Below, one piece after another: positions 31,718 to 38,663 of a stretch of DNA of 38,663 nt; the stretch's first letter is position 1, and every line of letters starts with the position of its first letter. The DNA is from Oscillospiraceae bacterium (GTDB taxonomy: Bacteria > Bacillota > Clostridia > Oscillospirales > Oscillospiraceae). A program made the position numbers and the translations under genes. The DNA is taken from the NCBI GenBank assembly GCA_902783035.1, contig CACZPK010000141.1, forward strand, positions 1 to 38,663, written 5' to 3'. The notes under the pieces were generated by a model. That model saw only the letters and a list, made by a program, of their open reading frames with translations, ran no database searches and was not told the DNA's origin.

Positions 31718-32663
31718 CCGCGGCAACCTCCATGCACGCATCCACAAGCGCGCGTTTTGCCTGCTCCTGCGTCATGCCTGTCAGCACACAGCCGGACGCG
31801 GCACGGTGCCCGCCGCCGCCGAAGCGCGCGCAGACACGCGTGGCATTGACGCGCGGTCCCGTGCGCAAGCTGACCTTCCATGCGCCGTCTTCCTTTTCCT
31901 TCATTGTGATAGAGCAATCCGTGCCCTCCACCAATCCGCCGAGCGAGGCAAGGTCGTCCATATCGTCCTCGTTGAGCGCCAGCTCGCGGCGCAGCGACTG
32001 CGGCACCTGAACCACAACAATGCGTCCCTCGTCGAAGAACTCCATCTGGCTCATGAGGCGGCCCTCCAGTGCGAGGCGCTTTTTGGTTTTGGTGCGGAAC
32101 AACCGCTTGTTCACCGCACGGTAGTCAATGCCCGTATCCATCAGCGTCGCCGCCACGCGATGGGTGTTGCCCGTAACATTGGAGTAAACAAAACAGCCCG
32201 TGTCCGTGGACACGGCGACATAGAGCGGCAGTGCAACCTCCGCGGTAAGCTGTCCCAGCTCGACGGCGATCTCACAAAGGATCTCCCCACACGCGGCGCG
32301 CTCCGGTTGTACGCAGGAGAGCTTGCCGAAGCCCTCATAGCTCGGGTGGTGGTCGATGGCAAGATCCACACGCTCGCGCAGCGGCTCGGCGTTGGCGGGA
32401 AACAGTCCCAACGCCGCAAGATCGACGGATACAACGGTGTCATAAGCATAATCCGCCGGCGCCCACAGTCCCTCGACATAAGGCGCATAGAGCGCCGTCA
32501 CATCGGCGTTTTCCAGCAGTGCGGCGGTCTTCCCGATGCCGCGCAGCATGCGGCACATCGCCGCCGCGCAGCCCAGCGTGTCGCCGTCCGGCTGTTTATG
32601 GGTCAGGATGAGGTAATGGTCGTGTGCGCGGAGAAAGTCCGCAGCTTCTTTCGTCGTGAGCAT
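31710..32663 (-). CDS. nrnA: DHH/DHHA1 phosphoesterase, NrnA-type nanoRNase/pAp phosphatase
   Basis: A 317-residue bifunctional oligoribonuclease and 3'-phosphoadenosine 5'-phosphate phosphatase. DHH-domain motifs are THKQPDGDTLG (D26, D28), VVSVDLA, IDHHPS (D104, H105, H106) and STDTGCF. The DHHA1 domain has the nucleic-acid-binding GGGGHRAASGC loop. It clears short RNA and pAp in the cytoplasm, which suits an operon of RNA-processing factors. The start is ATG 32663; its first base is the last base of the rbfA stop (TGATG). A TTG one codon earlier is the alternative. It ends overlapping truB by eight bases. Confidence 0.94.
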   Translation of the reverse strand: MLTTKEAADFLRAHDHYLILTHKQPDGDTLGCAAAMCRMLRGIGKTAALLENADVTALYAPYVEGLWAPADYAYDTVVSVDLAALGLFPANAEPLRERVDLAIDHHPSYEGFGKLSCVQPERAACGEILCEIAVELGQLTAEVALPLYVAVSTDTGCFVYSNVTGNTHRVAATLMDTGIDYRAVNKRLFRTKTKKRLALEGRLMSQMEFFDEGRIVVVQVPQSLRRELALNEDDMDDLASLGGLVEGTDCSITMKEKEDGAWKVSLRTGPRVNATRVCARFGGGGHRAASGCVLTGMTQEQAKRALVDACMEVAADA

Positions 32664-33055
32664 CAATCCTCGTCCTCCAGTTTGATGTCGGCGTTGGCGG
32701 GATTTGCGGGCTTGACGATCGTCGGATCGCGCAGCATTTCCAGAATGTGCGCGCCGTATTCAATGGAATCGTCTGCGGTGAATTGCAGCTCCGGCGTATA
32801 GCGCAGCGCCATCGCCTGCCCCAGCTCGCGGCGCAGATAGCCCGCCGCGCTTTTCAGCCCGCGGAGCACATCTTTTTCCTGTGCCTTATCCAGCACACTG
32901 ACAAACACGCGGCAGTAGCGCAGGTCGGTCGTGGTATCGACATGCGTGATCGTGACCATGCCGCCCTGCACGCGCGGGTCCTTGAGCGTGCGGATGAGGC
33001 TGCTCAGTTCCTTCTGAATCTCTTCATTGATGCGATTGATGCGATTGCTCGCCAT
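32663..33055 (-). CDS. rbfA: 30S ribosome-binding factor RbfA
   Basis: A 130-residue KH-type ribosome maturation factor that helps late 16S rRNA 5'-end processing. Typical features are the N-terminal helix RINRINEEIQKELSSLIRTLKDPR, split around SLIR, then VTITHVDTTTDLRYCRVFVSVL and the C-terminal PELQFTADDSIEYG. The ATG has AAAGGAGG eight bases upstream. It is preceded by a hairpin that separates it from infB and overlaps nrnA by a single base. Confidence 0.96.
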   Translation of the reverse strand: MASNRINRINEEIQKELSSLIRTLKDPRVQGGMVTITHVDTTTDLRYCRVFVSVLDKAQEKDVLRGLKSAAGYLRRELGQAMALRYTPELQFTADDSIEYGAHILEMLRDPTIVKPANPANADIKLEDED

Positions 33056-33081
33056 GGCAAAAACCTCCTTTGTGGGGTTAT

Positions 33082-33110
33082 GAAAAGGGGCGGGCGAAAC
33101 GCCCGCCCCT
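33082..33110 (-). terminator. Terminator-like hairpin between infB and rbfA
   Basis: On the minus strand, AGGGGCGGGCG and CGCCCGCCCCT form an 11-bp GC stem around TTT, followed by TTTC. It lies 75 bases behind the infB stop and 27 before the rbfA start. The short T-run suggests partial termination, or an RNA-end or processing signal inside the operon. Confidence 0.6.
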
Positions 33111-33184
33111 CAGCGATGTTTTTCGGTTGCCGCGCAAACAGCGGGAACATACGACGGTCCCAACATGGATGCGCGTTGCGCCCA

Positions 33185-35581
33185 TCAATTTTCGATCTGC
33201 TCCATGACGAACGCCTCAACGATATCGCCCAGTTTGATATCGTTGTATTTTTCAAAGCTCAGACCGCACTCGTAACCGCTGGCGACCTCCTTGACCGCGT
33301 CCTTGAAACGCTGGAGCGAGGCCAGCATGCCCTCGTGCACCACGATGCCGTCGCGCACGATACGCACCTCGCAGTTGCGCTGGATCTTGCCATCGGTGAC
33401 ATAGCAGCCCGCGACCGTGCCGACGCTGGAAACCTTGTAGGTCTGGCGCACCTCGGCGTGGCCGATAACGCTCTCGCGGAACTTCGGCGCGAGCATGCCC
33501 TTCATGGCCGCCTCGATCTCGTCGATGGCGTCATAAATCACGCGATACATGCGCATATCGACATGCATGCGCTTGGCGCTCTCCGCCGCCACCGCGTCGG
33601 GACGGACGTTGAATCCGACGATGATCGCACCCGATGTGGACGCGAGCATAACATCGCTTTCGTTGATCGCACCGACCGCACCGTGGATCACGCGCACGCG
33701 CACTTCCTCGTTGGAGAGCTTCTCGATGGAGCTCTTGACCGCCTCGACACTGCCCTGCACATCTGCCTTGACAATGATGTTGAGGTTCTTCATCTCGCCC
33801 GCCTGGATCTGGCTGAACAGATCTTCCAGCGAGACCTTCGTAACGGGGCCGTTCGCCTTGAGCTTTTCCTCTTCCTTGCGCTGCTCCACCAGTTCGCGGG
33901 CAAGGCGCTCATCGGCGACGGCGTTGAACGTCGCGCCCGCGCCCGGCACATCGCCGAGACCCGTGATCTCCACAGGGACGGAGGGGCCTGCCTCGGTCAT
34001 GCGCTGGCCCTTGTCGCCGACCATTGCACGCACGCGGCCGACGGCGGTGCCGGCAATGATGATGTCGCCCTGATGCAGCGTACCGTTCTGGACGAGCAGC
34101 GTCGCAATGGGGCCGCGGCCCTTGTCCAGACGCGCTTCGATGACCGTACCGCTGGCAGCGCGGTTGGGGTTCGCCTTGAGCTCCGCGACCTCAGCGGTCA
34201 GCGCGACCATTTCAAGCAGATTGTCCACGCCCATACCGGTCTTGGCGGAAATCGGGCAAACGATGGTCTGGCCGCCCCAATCCTCCGCAAGCAGGTCATA
34301 CTCGGTCAGCTGCTGCTTAATGCGCTCGGGGTTTGCATCCGCCTTATCCATCTTGTTGATGGCAACAATGATGGGAATACCCGCCGCCTTGGCGTGGTTG
34401 ATGGATTCGACGGTCTGGGGCATAATGCCGTCCTCCGCCGCGACGACGAGGATGGCAATGTCCGTAATCATCGCACCGCGGGCACGCATGGAGGTAAACG
34501 CCTCATGGCCCGGGGTGTCGAGGAACGTGATGGGCTTGCCGTTGATCTGCACCTGATAGGCGCCGATGTGCTGCGTAATGCCGCCGGCCTCGCCGGAGGC
34601 AACGTGCGCGTTGCGGATATAGTCCAGCAGCGAGGTCTTGCCGTGGTCGACGTGGCCCATGACCACGACGACGGGCGCGCGGAGCTGGAGCTCCTCCTCA
34701 CTGTCCTCATGGTCGTCGATGAGCTTTTCCTCAATGGTGACGACGACCTCTTTTTCGACCTTGCAGCCCAGCTCCTCCGCCACGAAGGACGCGGTATCAA
34801 AGTCGATCATCTGCGACAGCGACGCCATCACGCCGTTTTTGACGAGGCACTTGACGACCTCCGCACCGGTCTTCTTCATGCGGGAGGCAAGCTCCTGCAC
34901 GCTGATCTCTTCGGGGATCTTGACCGTGACCGGCGTCTTCTTCAGCGCTTCGAGCTGGAGACGGCGCATCCGCGCGGCCTCTTCCTGCTTGCGCTTATTG
35001 GAGAACGAGGGCGCACCCTGACGGTTCTTGTTCTTGCCGGCGTTGCGGAATTTCTCTTTATTGCCGCTCTGCTCGGCGCGGCGTCCGCCGCCGCCGGAAC
35101 GGTCCGCCATATCCTGCAGCTTCTCGTCATATTTGTCGAGATTGACGTCAACCGCCTTGCGCGTATCCACGACCTTCTTTTCCGGCACACGGGATACGAC
35201 AGGCTGCGTCGGCGCGCTCTTTTCCTTCTTCGGCGCGCTCTGCGGCGCGGGAGCCGCTGCGCTCTCGGCGGGAGCGGCGCTTTGTGCGGCGGGGGCGGCG
35301 CTCTTTTCGGGCGCCGGCGCGACAGGCGCAGGCACACTCTTGGGTGCCTCCGCCTCCTTCTTCTCCTGATAGGTATCGGCGAAGATGGTGGCAATATCCA
35401 CCTGATTCTTCTGCGTCAGGTACTCGAAGAGAATCGAAAGCTCGCGCTCATCCAGCACCTGGGAAGGCCCTTTCACCGTGTCCGTGTAGTTCTTCATGAC
35501 GCTCACCACGTCCTTGCTGCTCATGTTGAACTCCTTGGCAAGCACAGACACCTTGTTTTTGTTTTGTACAGCTGTAGCCAT
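33185..35581 (-). CDS. infB: Translation initiation factor IF-2
   Basis: A 798-residue initiation GTPase that brings fMet-tRNA to the 30S subunit. A long N-terminal region rich in Ala, Pro, Lys and Ser (residues ~60-190) is of low complexity. It is followed by the IF2_N domain ([20 protein letters not shown]). The G domain has G1 GHVDHGKTS near residue 306, G3 [16 protein letters not shown] and G4 NKMDKAD. C-terminal domains end in [21 protein letters not shown]. The ATG has GGAGG seven bases upstream. It sits 28 bases behind ylxQ. Confidence 0.98.
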   Translation of the reverse strand: MATAVQNKNKVSVLAKEFNMSSKDVVSVMKNYTDTVKGPSQVLDERELSILFEYLTQKNQVDIATIFADTYQEKKEAEAPKSVPAPVAPAPEKSAAPAAQSAAPAESAAAPAPQSAPKKEKSAPTQPVVSRVPEKKVVDTRKAVDVNLDKYDEKLQDMADRSGGGGRRAEQSGNKEKFRNAGKNKNRQGAPSFSNKRKQEEAARMRRLQLEALKKTPVTVKIPEEISVQELASRMKKTGAEVVKCLVKNGVMASLSQMIDFDTASFVAEELGCKVEKEVVVTIEEKLIDDHEDSEEELQLRAPVVVVMGHVDHGKTSLLDYIRNAHVASGEAGGITQHIGAYQVQINGKPITFLDTPGHEAFTSMRARGAMITDIAILVVAAEDGIMPQTVESINHAKAAGIPIIVAINKMDKADANPERIKQQLTEYDLLAEDWGGQTIVCPISAKTGMGVDNLLEMVALTAEVAELKANPNRAASGTVIEARLDKGRGPIATLLVQNGTLHQGDIIIAGTAVGRVRAMVGDKGQRMTEAGPSVPVEITGLGDVPGAGATFNAVADERLARELVEQRKEEEKLKANGPVTKVSLEDLFSQIQAGEMKNLNIIVKADVQGSVEAVKSSIEKLSNEEVRVRVIHGAVGAINESDVMLASTSGAIIVGFNVRPDAVAAESAKRMHVDMRMYRVIYDAIDEIEAAMKGMLAPKFRESVIGHAEVRQTYKVSSVGTVAGCYVTDGKIQRNCEVRIVRDGIVVHEGMLASLQRFKDAVKEVASGYECGLSFEKYNDIKLGDIVEAFVMEQIEN

Positions 35582-35609
35582 AAAACACCTCCGTTAAGTG
35601 CTGGGAAGT

Positions 35610-36050
35610 TTATTTTTTTGCGCGCTTTCTGCCGGTACGAACATTCTTGTCGTGCCGCTGTTGTTCCTGTTTCCGCTGCGCGGCGCGCGCCGCCTTCACG
35701 GACAGTCTCTCCGCCAGTTCGCCGTACTGCGCGGCATCAAGCGCAGCGAGTTTCTTAGCCGTTGCTTCGGCAAATCCCACATCCGTGAGCGCCAGCATGG
35801 CACAGGACGTCCGCCCCACGGCACGGCCCAGTTCGTCCTTTGTCGCCGGGATCTGCGTAATCAGGCACGCGCCCGCATCGGCGAAATGTTTTGCCCGGCG
35901 CACGGTGTTGTCCGCGGCGTCTGACGCCAACAGGATCAGCCGCGCGTCCCGTGCGCGTGCCGCTCCGCCGACCGGCTCCTCGCCGACCTCCAGCCGCCCC
36001 GCCTTTTTGGCAAGTCCGAGCAGGGATAGCACACCGTTCACGTTATCCAC
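35610..36050 (-). CDS. ylxQ: L7Ae/L30e-family ribosomal protein YlxQ (RplGA)
   Basis: A 146-residue protein whose first ~100 residues form the L7Ae/L30e/S12e RNA-binding fold (LSLLGLAKKAGRLEVGEE, ARLILLASDAADNT, and the Thr-Lys-rich PATKDELGRAVGR turn that binds kink-turn RNA). The last 40 residues are basic and Arg/Lys-rich (RAAQRKQEQQRHDK). The start is GTG 36050, ten bases after AGGAG and overlapping the ylxR stop by eight bases; a GTG at 36041 is an alternative. The frame is open further upstream, but only as an out-of-frame reading of ylxR. Confidence 0.88.
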   Translation of the reverse strand: MDNVNGVLSLLGLAKKAGRLEVGEEPVGGAARARDARLILLASDAADNTVRRAKHFADAGACLITQIPATKDELGRAVGRTSCAMLALTDVGFAEATAKKLAALDAAQYGELAERLSVKAARAAQRKQEQQRHDKNVRTGRKRAKK

Positions 36051-36315
36051 CGTTCGCCATCTCCTGTTCCAGCGCGTCGTAGACCTCCGCGGGGATCTGC
36101 GCCGAAAACGCCCGTTCCAGCGCTTTGCTTTTGCACGCTTTTTTGAGGCATTCCGCGCTTGGGCAGACATAAGCGCCGCGCCCCGGCTTTTTGCCGCGGA
36201 AATCGAGGGAGATCTCCCCCTCGGGCGAACGGACAACGCGGATAAGCACGCGCTTTTCCTTCATTTCACGGCAGCCCACACATTGCCGCTGGGGTATTTT
36301 CTTGGGCTGTTGCAT
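36043..36315 (-). CDS. ylxR: Nucleoid/RNA-binding protein YlxR (DUF448)
   Basis: A 90-residue small basic protein of the YlxR family. Family hallmarks are IPQRQCVGCREMKEKRVLIR near the N-terminus and GKKPGRGAYVCPSAECLKKA in the middle; the conserved surface (GRGAYVC) is thought to bind RNA or protein. In Bacillus subtilis it has been reported as a nucleoid-associated regulator. The ATG has AAGGAGG six bases upstream. It overlaps ylxQ by eight bases and starts 15 bases behind nusA, in the standard place within this operon. Confidence 0.95.
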   Translation of the reverse strand: MQQPKKIPQRQCVGCREMKEKRVLIRVVRSPEGEISLDFRGKKPGRGAYVCPSAECLKKACKSKALERAFSAQIPAEVYDALEQEMANGG

Positions 36316-36330
36316 GGGGCGCCTCCTTCT

Positions 36331-37449
36331 TTATTCCTCCGGCTGCTGTGCCGCGTCTCCCGATTCGGCGGCAGCCTCCGCCGCCTCCTCCGCGCTGCCG
36401 CGGAAGGATTCGGGCTTGATGTCGATCTTATAGCCGACCAGACGCGCCGCAAGACGGGCATTCTGCCCTTCCTTGCCGATGGCAAGGGACAGCTGGTCGT
36501 CCGGCACGATGACGCGGCACGCCTTGCCTTCGTCCGCCATCCAAACTTCGGTGACTTCTGCCGGAGCAAGCGCCGCGGCGATATATTCCTCAGGCGATTC
36601 GCTGTACTTGATGATGTCGATCTTCTCACCGCGCAGCTCACTGACGATGTTGTTCACGCGCGCACCGTGCTGGCCGACGCAGGCGCCGATGGGGTCGACG
36701 TTGGCGTCGTTGCTCCACACCGCCATCTTTGTGCGGCTGCCCGCCTCGCGCGCAATGCTGCGGATCTCCACCACGCCGTCGGAAATCTCGGGCACTTCCA
36801 ACTCAAACAGACGCTTGACCAGGCCGGGATGCGTACGGGAGATCATGACCTGCGGCCCGCGGTTCGCGCGGCGCACGTCGACCAGATACACCTTGACGCG
36901 CTGGCCCTCGACCAGCGTCTCGCCCTTGACCTGCTCGCTCTGGGGCAGGACTGCGTCCGTCGCCTCGGTACCCGTGCCGATGCGGATGGCAGCGTTGCCG
37001 TTGCGCGGGTCAATGCGCTGCACCACACCGGTGAGGATCTCATGGGTCTTGGCGTTGTACTCGTCGTAGACCATGCCGGTCTCCGCCTCACGCAGGCCCT
37101 GAATGATGACCTGCTTGCCGTTGCCCGCAGCGATGCGCCCGAACTCGACCGTATCCACGGGCAGATTGACAATGTCGCCGACGTTATACTTTGCGGAGAT
37201 TGCCTTTGCCTCCTCCACAGACATCTGCGCGCCCGGCTCCTCGACCTCCTCGACGACTTCCTTCTGGACGTACATCTTGAGGTCCTTCTTTGCCTCGTTG
37301 ACGTCAACATAGACGTTTTCAACCTCGGGATGATCCTTCTTGTAGGCGGTGGTAAGCGCCTGCACGATCTTGTCCATCATAAAGTCCTGCGGAATGCCGC
37401 GCTCCTTTTCGAGCATCGCCAGCGCAGTAAAAATCTCATCGCATTTCAT
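36331..37449 (-). CDS. nusA: Transcription termination/antitermination factor NusA
   Basis: A 372-residue NusA of the usual Gram-positive length, without the C-terminal acidic repeats of enterobacteria. The N-terminal RNA-polymerase-binding domain is followed by an S1 domain (VGDIVNLPVDTVEFG to AIRIGTGTEATDAVLP) and two KH domains (DPIGACVGQHGARVNNI; DQLSLAIGKEGQNARLAARL). It controls pausing, termination and antitermination, and could act on the structured leader of its own operon. The start is ATG 37449, 12 bases behind AGGAG; a TTG at 37461 is too close to that site. A Glu/Ala tail ends the protein. Confidence 0.97.
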   Translation of the reverse strand: MKCDEIFTALAMLEKERGIPQDFMMDKIVQALTTAYKKDHPEVENVYVDVNEAKKDLKMYVQKEVVEEVEEPGAQMSVEEAKAISAKYNVGDIVNLPVDTVEFGRIAAGNGKQVIIQGLREAETGMVYDEYNAKTHEILTGVVQRIDPRNGNAAIRIGTGTEATDAVLPQSEQVKGETLVEGQRVKVYLVDVRRANRGPQVMISRTHPGLVKRLFELEVPEISDGVVEIRSIAREAGSRTKMAVWSNDANVDPIGACVGQHGARVNNIVSELRGEKIDIIKYSESPEEYIAAALAPAEVTEVWMADEGKACRVIVPDDQLSLAIGKEGQNARLAARLVGYKIDIKPESFRGSAEEAAEAAAESGDAAQQPEE

Positions 37450-37467
37450 GTCAAAGAACAACTCCTG

Positions 37468-37923
37468 TCAGAATTCCACGCGGAGACGCACCAGTGCGAT
37501 CTCCTCTTTTTCAAACCGTATTGTTTCATTTCCGACGTTCAGCGTCACCGCGCCGTCGTCATAACCCACAAGCGTACCGGGAAACTCTTTGCGCCCGTCG
37601 CGCGGCTTATAGGTCTTGAGCGTCACGGGCGAACCCATAAAACGTTCAAAATCTCCCGGGCGTTTGAGCGCACGCTCCGCACCTGCTGAACCGACCTCAA
37701 ACACATAGCTGCTCTCGATGGGGTCGACCTCGTCCAGCAGATCGCTGACGCGGCGTGAAATCGCCTCGCAGTCAAGGATGTCCACGCCGCCGTCTTTGTC
37801 GATCAGCAGGCGCAAATACCATTGTCCCGCCTCGCGCACATATTCAACGTCCCAGAGCGTACAACCGTTTTCGACCACGACCGGCTCCGCCAGTTCGCGC
37901 ACGATATCGGTGATTTTCTTCAT
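37468..37923 (-). CDS. rimP: Ribosome maturation factor RimP
   Basis: A 151-residue RimP that assists 30S subunit assembly. The N-terminal alpha/beta domain contains ENGCTLWDVEYVREAGQWYL and LLIDKDGGVDILDCEAISR; SSYVFEVGSAGAERALKRP is the family's VSSPGLxRPL-like block, and the Sm-like C-terminal domain ends in ALVRLRVEF. The start is ATG 37923 with AGGTGG five bases upstream, preferred over GTG 37932. It is the first gene of the operon and lies behind a ~180-base structured leader. Confidence 0.95.
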   Translation of the reverse strand: MKKITDIVRELAEPVVVENGCTLWDVEYVREAGQWYLRLLIDKDGGVDILDCEAISRRVSDLLDEVDPIESSYVFEVGSAGAERALKRPGDFERFMGSPVTLKTYKPRDGRKEFPGTLVGYDDGAVTLNVGNETIRFEKEEIALVRLRVEF

Positions 37924-38101
37924 AGGCACCACCTGTCAGAGATTTGCCTCCCGGCCGGCACACCGGCAGCCGGCGAAGGCAAGGGAGCCGCGCATCGGCG
38001 CGTCCCGAAATCCAGACGCGCAGCGCGCGCCTCTTCCTTTCGGAAAATCTTCGTTTTTCCAAAAGAAAGAGCGGACCGAAGTCCACTCTTTCCTAACCTA
38101 C
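37924..38101 (-). promoter_or_regulatory. Structured 5' leader of the rimP-nusA operon
   Basis: This ~178-base untranslated leader runs from the predicted start point to rimP and can form at least four hairpins. They are a terminator-like stem (38065-38092), GGAAAA/TTTTCC (38042-38060), GCGCGTC/GACGCGC (37998-38021), and a two-part stem TTGCCT...GCCGGC/GCCGGC...AGGCAA (37944-37982) directly before the ribosome site. The second can be extended by CTTTC/GAAAG, which uses part of the first stem, so the two may be mutually exclusive. No known riboswitch class is recognised. With the ppdK terminator and the promoter, this accounts for the 325-base gene-free stretch 37924-38248. Confidence 0.5.
38061..38092 (-). 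terminator. Terminator-like hairpin at the start of the rimP leader
   Basis: On the minus strand, GAAAGAGTGGAC and GTCCGCTCTTTC form a 12-bp stem (one T-G pair) around a TTCG tetraloop, followed by TTTT. It begins about nine bases after the predicted start point. It may be an attenuator or a 5'-end stabiliser. Confidence 0.55.
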
Positions 38102-38107
38102 TGCGAC

Positions 38108-38136
38108 ACTATACCATAGTTATATGCGGATTGCAA
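38108..38136 (-). promoter_or_regulatory. Strong sigma-A promoter of the rimP-ribF operon
   Basis: On the minus strand, TTGCAA, 17 bases, then TATAGT, with TGg in front of the -10 box (extended -10). It is close to consensus and fits a constitutively high ribosome-biogenesis operon. Confidence 0.85.
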
Positions 38137-38202
38137 GCCTTTTTTACCGGGCCGTTGCAAAAAAATCCCGAAATGACCGCGTCTCACACGCAACGGACGG
38201 AT

Positions 38203-38230
38203 AAAAGGGGCTCTATATAGAGCCCCTTTT
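38203..38230 (-). terminator. Terminator of ppdK
   Basis: A perfect palindrome, AAAAGGGGCTCTAT and its complement, gives a GC-rich stem with a TATA-type loop and a TTTT run on the minus strand. It lies 18 bases behind the ppdK stop. Confidence 0.9.
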
Positions 38231-38248
38231 CGGAAAACGGTATTGGGA

Positions 38249-38663
38249 TCAGTTCTTCTCGTCCTTGATCGCGGCCTGCGCGGCGGCAAGGCGGGCGATG
38301 GGTACACGGAACGGAGAGCAGGACACATAGTCCAGTCCGACGCGGTGGAAGAACTCGACGGAGCTGGGGTCGCCGCCGTGCTCGCCGCAAACACCGAGGT
38401 GGATCTGCGGGTTCGCTTCCTTACCGAGCTTGGCAGCCATCTGGACGAGCTTGCCAACGCCGGTCTGATCCAGCTTGCCGAACGGATCGAACTCATAGAT
38501 CTTGCGCTCATAGTAAGCGTTGAGGAACTTGTTCGCGTCGTCACGGCTGAAGCCGAAGGTCATCTGGGTCAGGTCATTGGTGCCGAAGGAGAAGAAGTCG
38601 GCCTCCTTGGCGATGGCGTCGGCGGTCAGCGCCGCGCGCGGGATCTCGATCATCGTACCGACC
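38249..38663 (-). CDS. ppdK: Pyruvate, phosphate dikinase, C-terminal part (5' end outside window)
   Basis: The last 137 residues of pyruvate, phosphate dikinase; the frame is open to the window edge. It belongs to the PEP-utilising TIM-barrel domain that interconverts pyruvate, ATP and phosphate with PEP, AMP and pyrophosphate. Landmarks are [11 protein letters not shown] at the window edge, [20 protein letters not shown], and the catalytic-cysteine block [10 protein letters not shown], followed by [22 protein letters not shown]. In anaerobic Clostridia the enzyme serves PPi-linked glycolysis or gluconeogenesis. It is transcribed in the same direction as the rimP operon but is separated from it by a terminator and a new promoter. 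Confidence 0.96.
   Translation of the reverse strand, partial: VGTMIEIPRAALTADAIAKEADFFSFGTNDLTQMTFGFSRDDANKFLNAYYERKIYEFDPFGKLDQTGVGKLVQMAAKLGKEANPQIHLGVCGEHGGDPSSVEFFHRVGLDYVSCSPFRVPIARLAAAQAAIKDEKN

Noticed and set aside
32747-35758. Open frame of 1003 codons on the plus strand opposite infB and rbfA
   Set aside because: It is a shadow of infB in the complementary frame, rich in His/Asp/Leu; no signal for translation and no recognisable family.
35647-37689. Open frame of 680 codons on the plus strand opposite ylxQ, ylxR and nusA
   Set aside because: Spans three real minus-strand genes and shows only the composition of reverse-read GC-rich codons.

Overview
The window is a stretch of bacterial chromosome with no rRNA, tRNA, insertion sequence, prophage or CRISPR array that I can see. 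It looks like a GC-rich member of the Clostridia (Oscillospirales-like). The reasons are the rimP-nusA-ylxR-ylxQ-infB-rbfA-nrnA-truB-ribF order, sepF and divIVA next to each other, a SpoIIE phosphatase (an endospore-forming ancestry), Shine-Dalgarno sites of the AGGAGG type, frequent GTG/TTG starts, and a secreted protein with SLH anchoring domains. Base composition was judged by eye, not computed. The strong third-position GC bias leaves long meaningless open frames opposite the real genes.

Layout. 1-798 (+): the end of an EF-G-like translation factor, facing galK across a two-way terminator. 863-7307 (-): ychF, then an MFS/SLC45-like transporter, a free-standing E2-type acyltransferase, an acyl-CoA ligase and a galactokinase-family protein, packed tightly enough to be one transcript. 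7598-11203 (+): a 1201-residue secreted protein with three Ig-like domains, six copies of an unusual ~115-125-residue repeat and three SLH domains; it has its own promoter, a leader hairpin and a terminator. 11328-23866 (+): a long co-directional run of miaB, a metallo-beta-lactamase-fold enzyme, mutS, a CPBP-type membrane protein, mutL, a DUF6440 protein, miaA, hfq, a HlyD-like membrane protein, yggS/ylmE, sepF and divIVA, closed by a strong terminator. It joins tRNA A37 modification, mismatch repair, RNA chaperoning and division-site proteins. 23917-24774 (+): a HAD phosphatase directly behind that terminator.

24793-27276 (-): an XRE regulator followed three bases later by lepA. Two palindromes embedded in the promoter are probably autoregulatory operators. 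27410-29793 (-): spoIIE and a small tail-anchored protein of unknown function. 29919-37923 (-): the rimP-to-ribF translation/RNA operon with several stop/start overlaps, a hairpin between infB and rbfA, and a ~180-base structured leader behind a near-consensus promoter. 38249-38663 (-): the C-terminal end of pyruvate, phosphate dikinase, with its terminator.

Most of the window is housekeeping. The parts that seem least described are the GTLY-repeat surface protein, the transporter/acyltransferase/ligase cassette (whose acyltransferase has Glu where the catalytic His should be), the paired operators at the XRE-lepA promoter, the rimP leader, and the small gene behind spoIIE.
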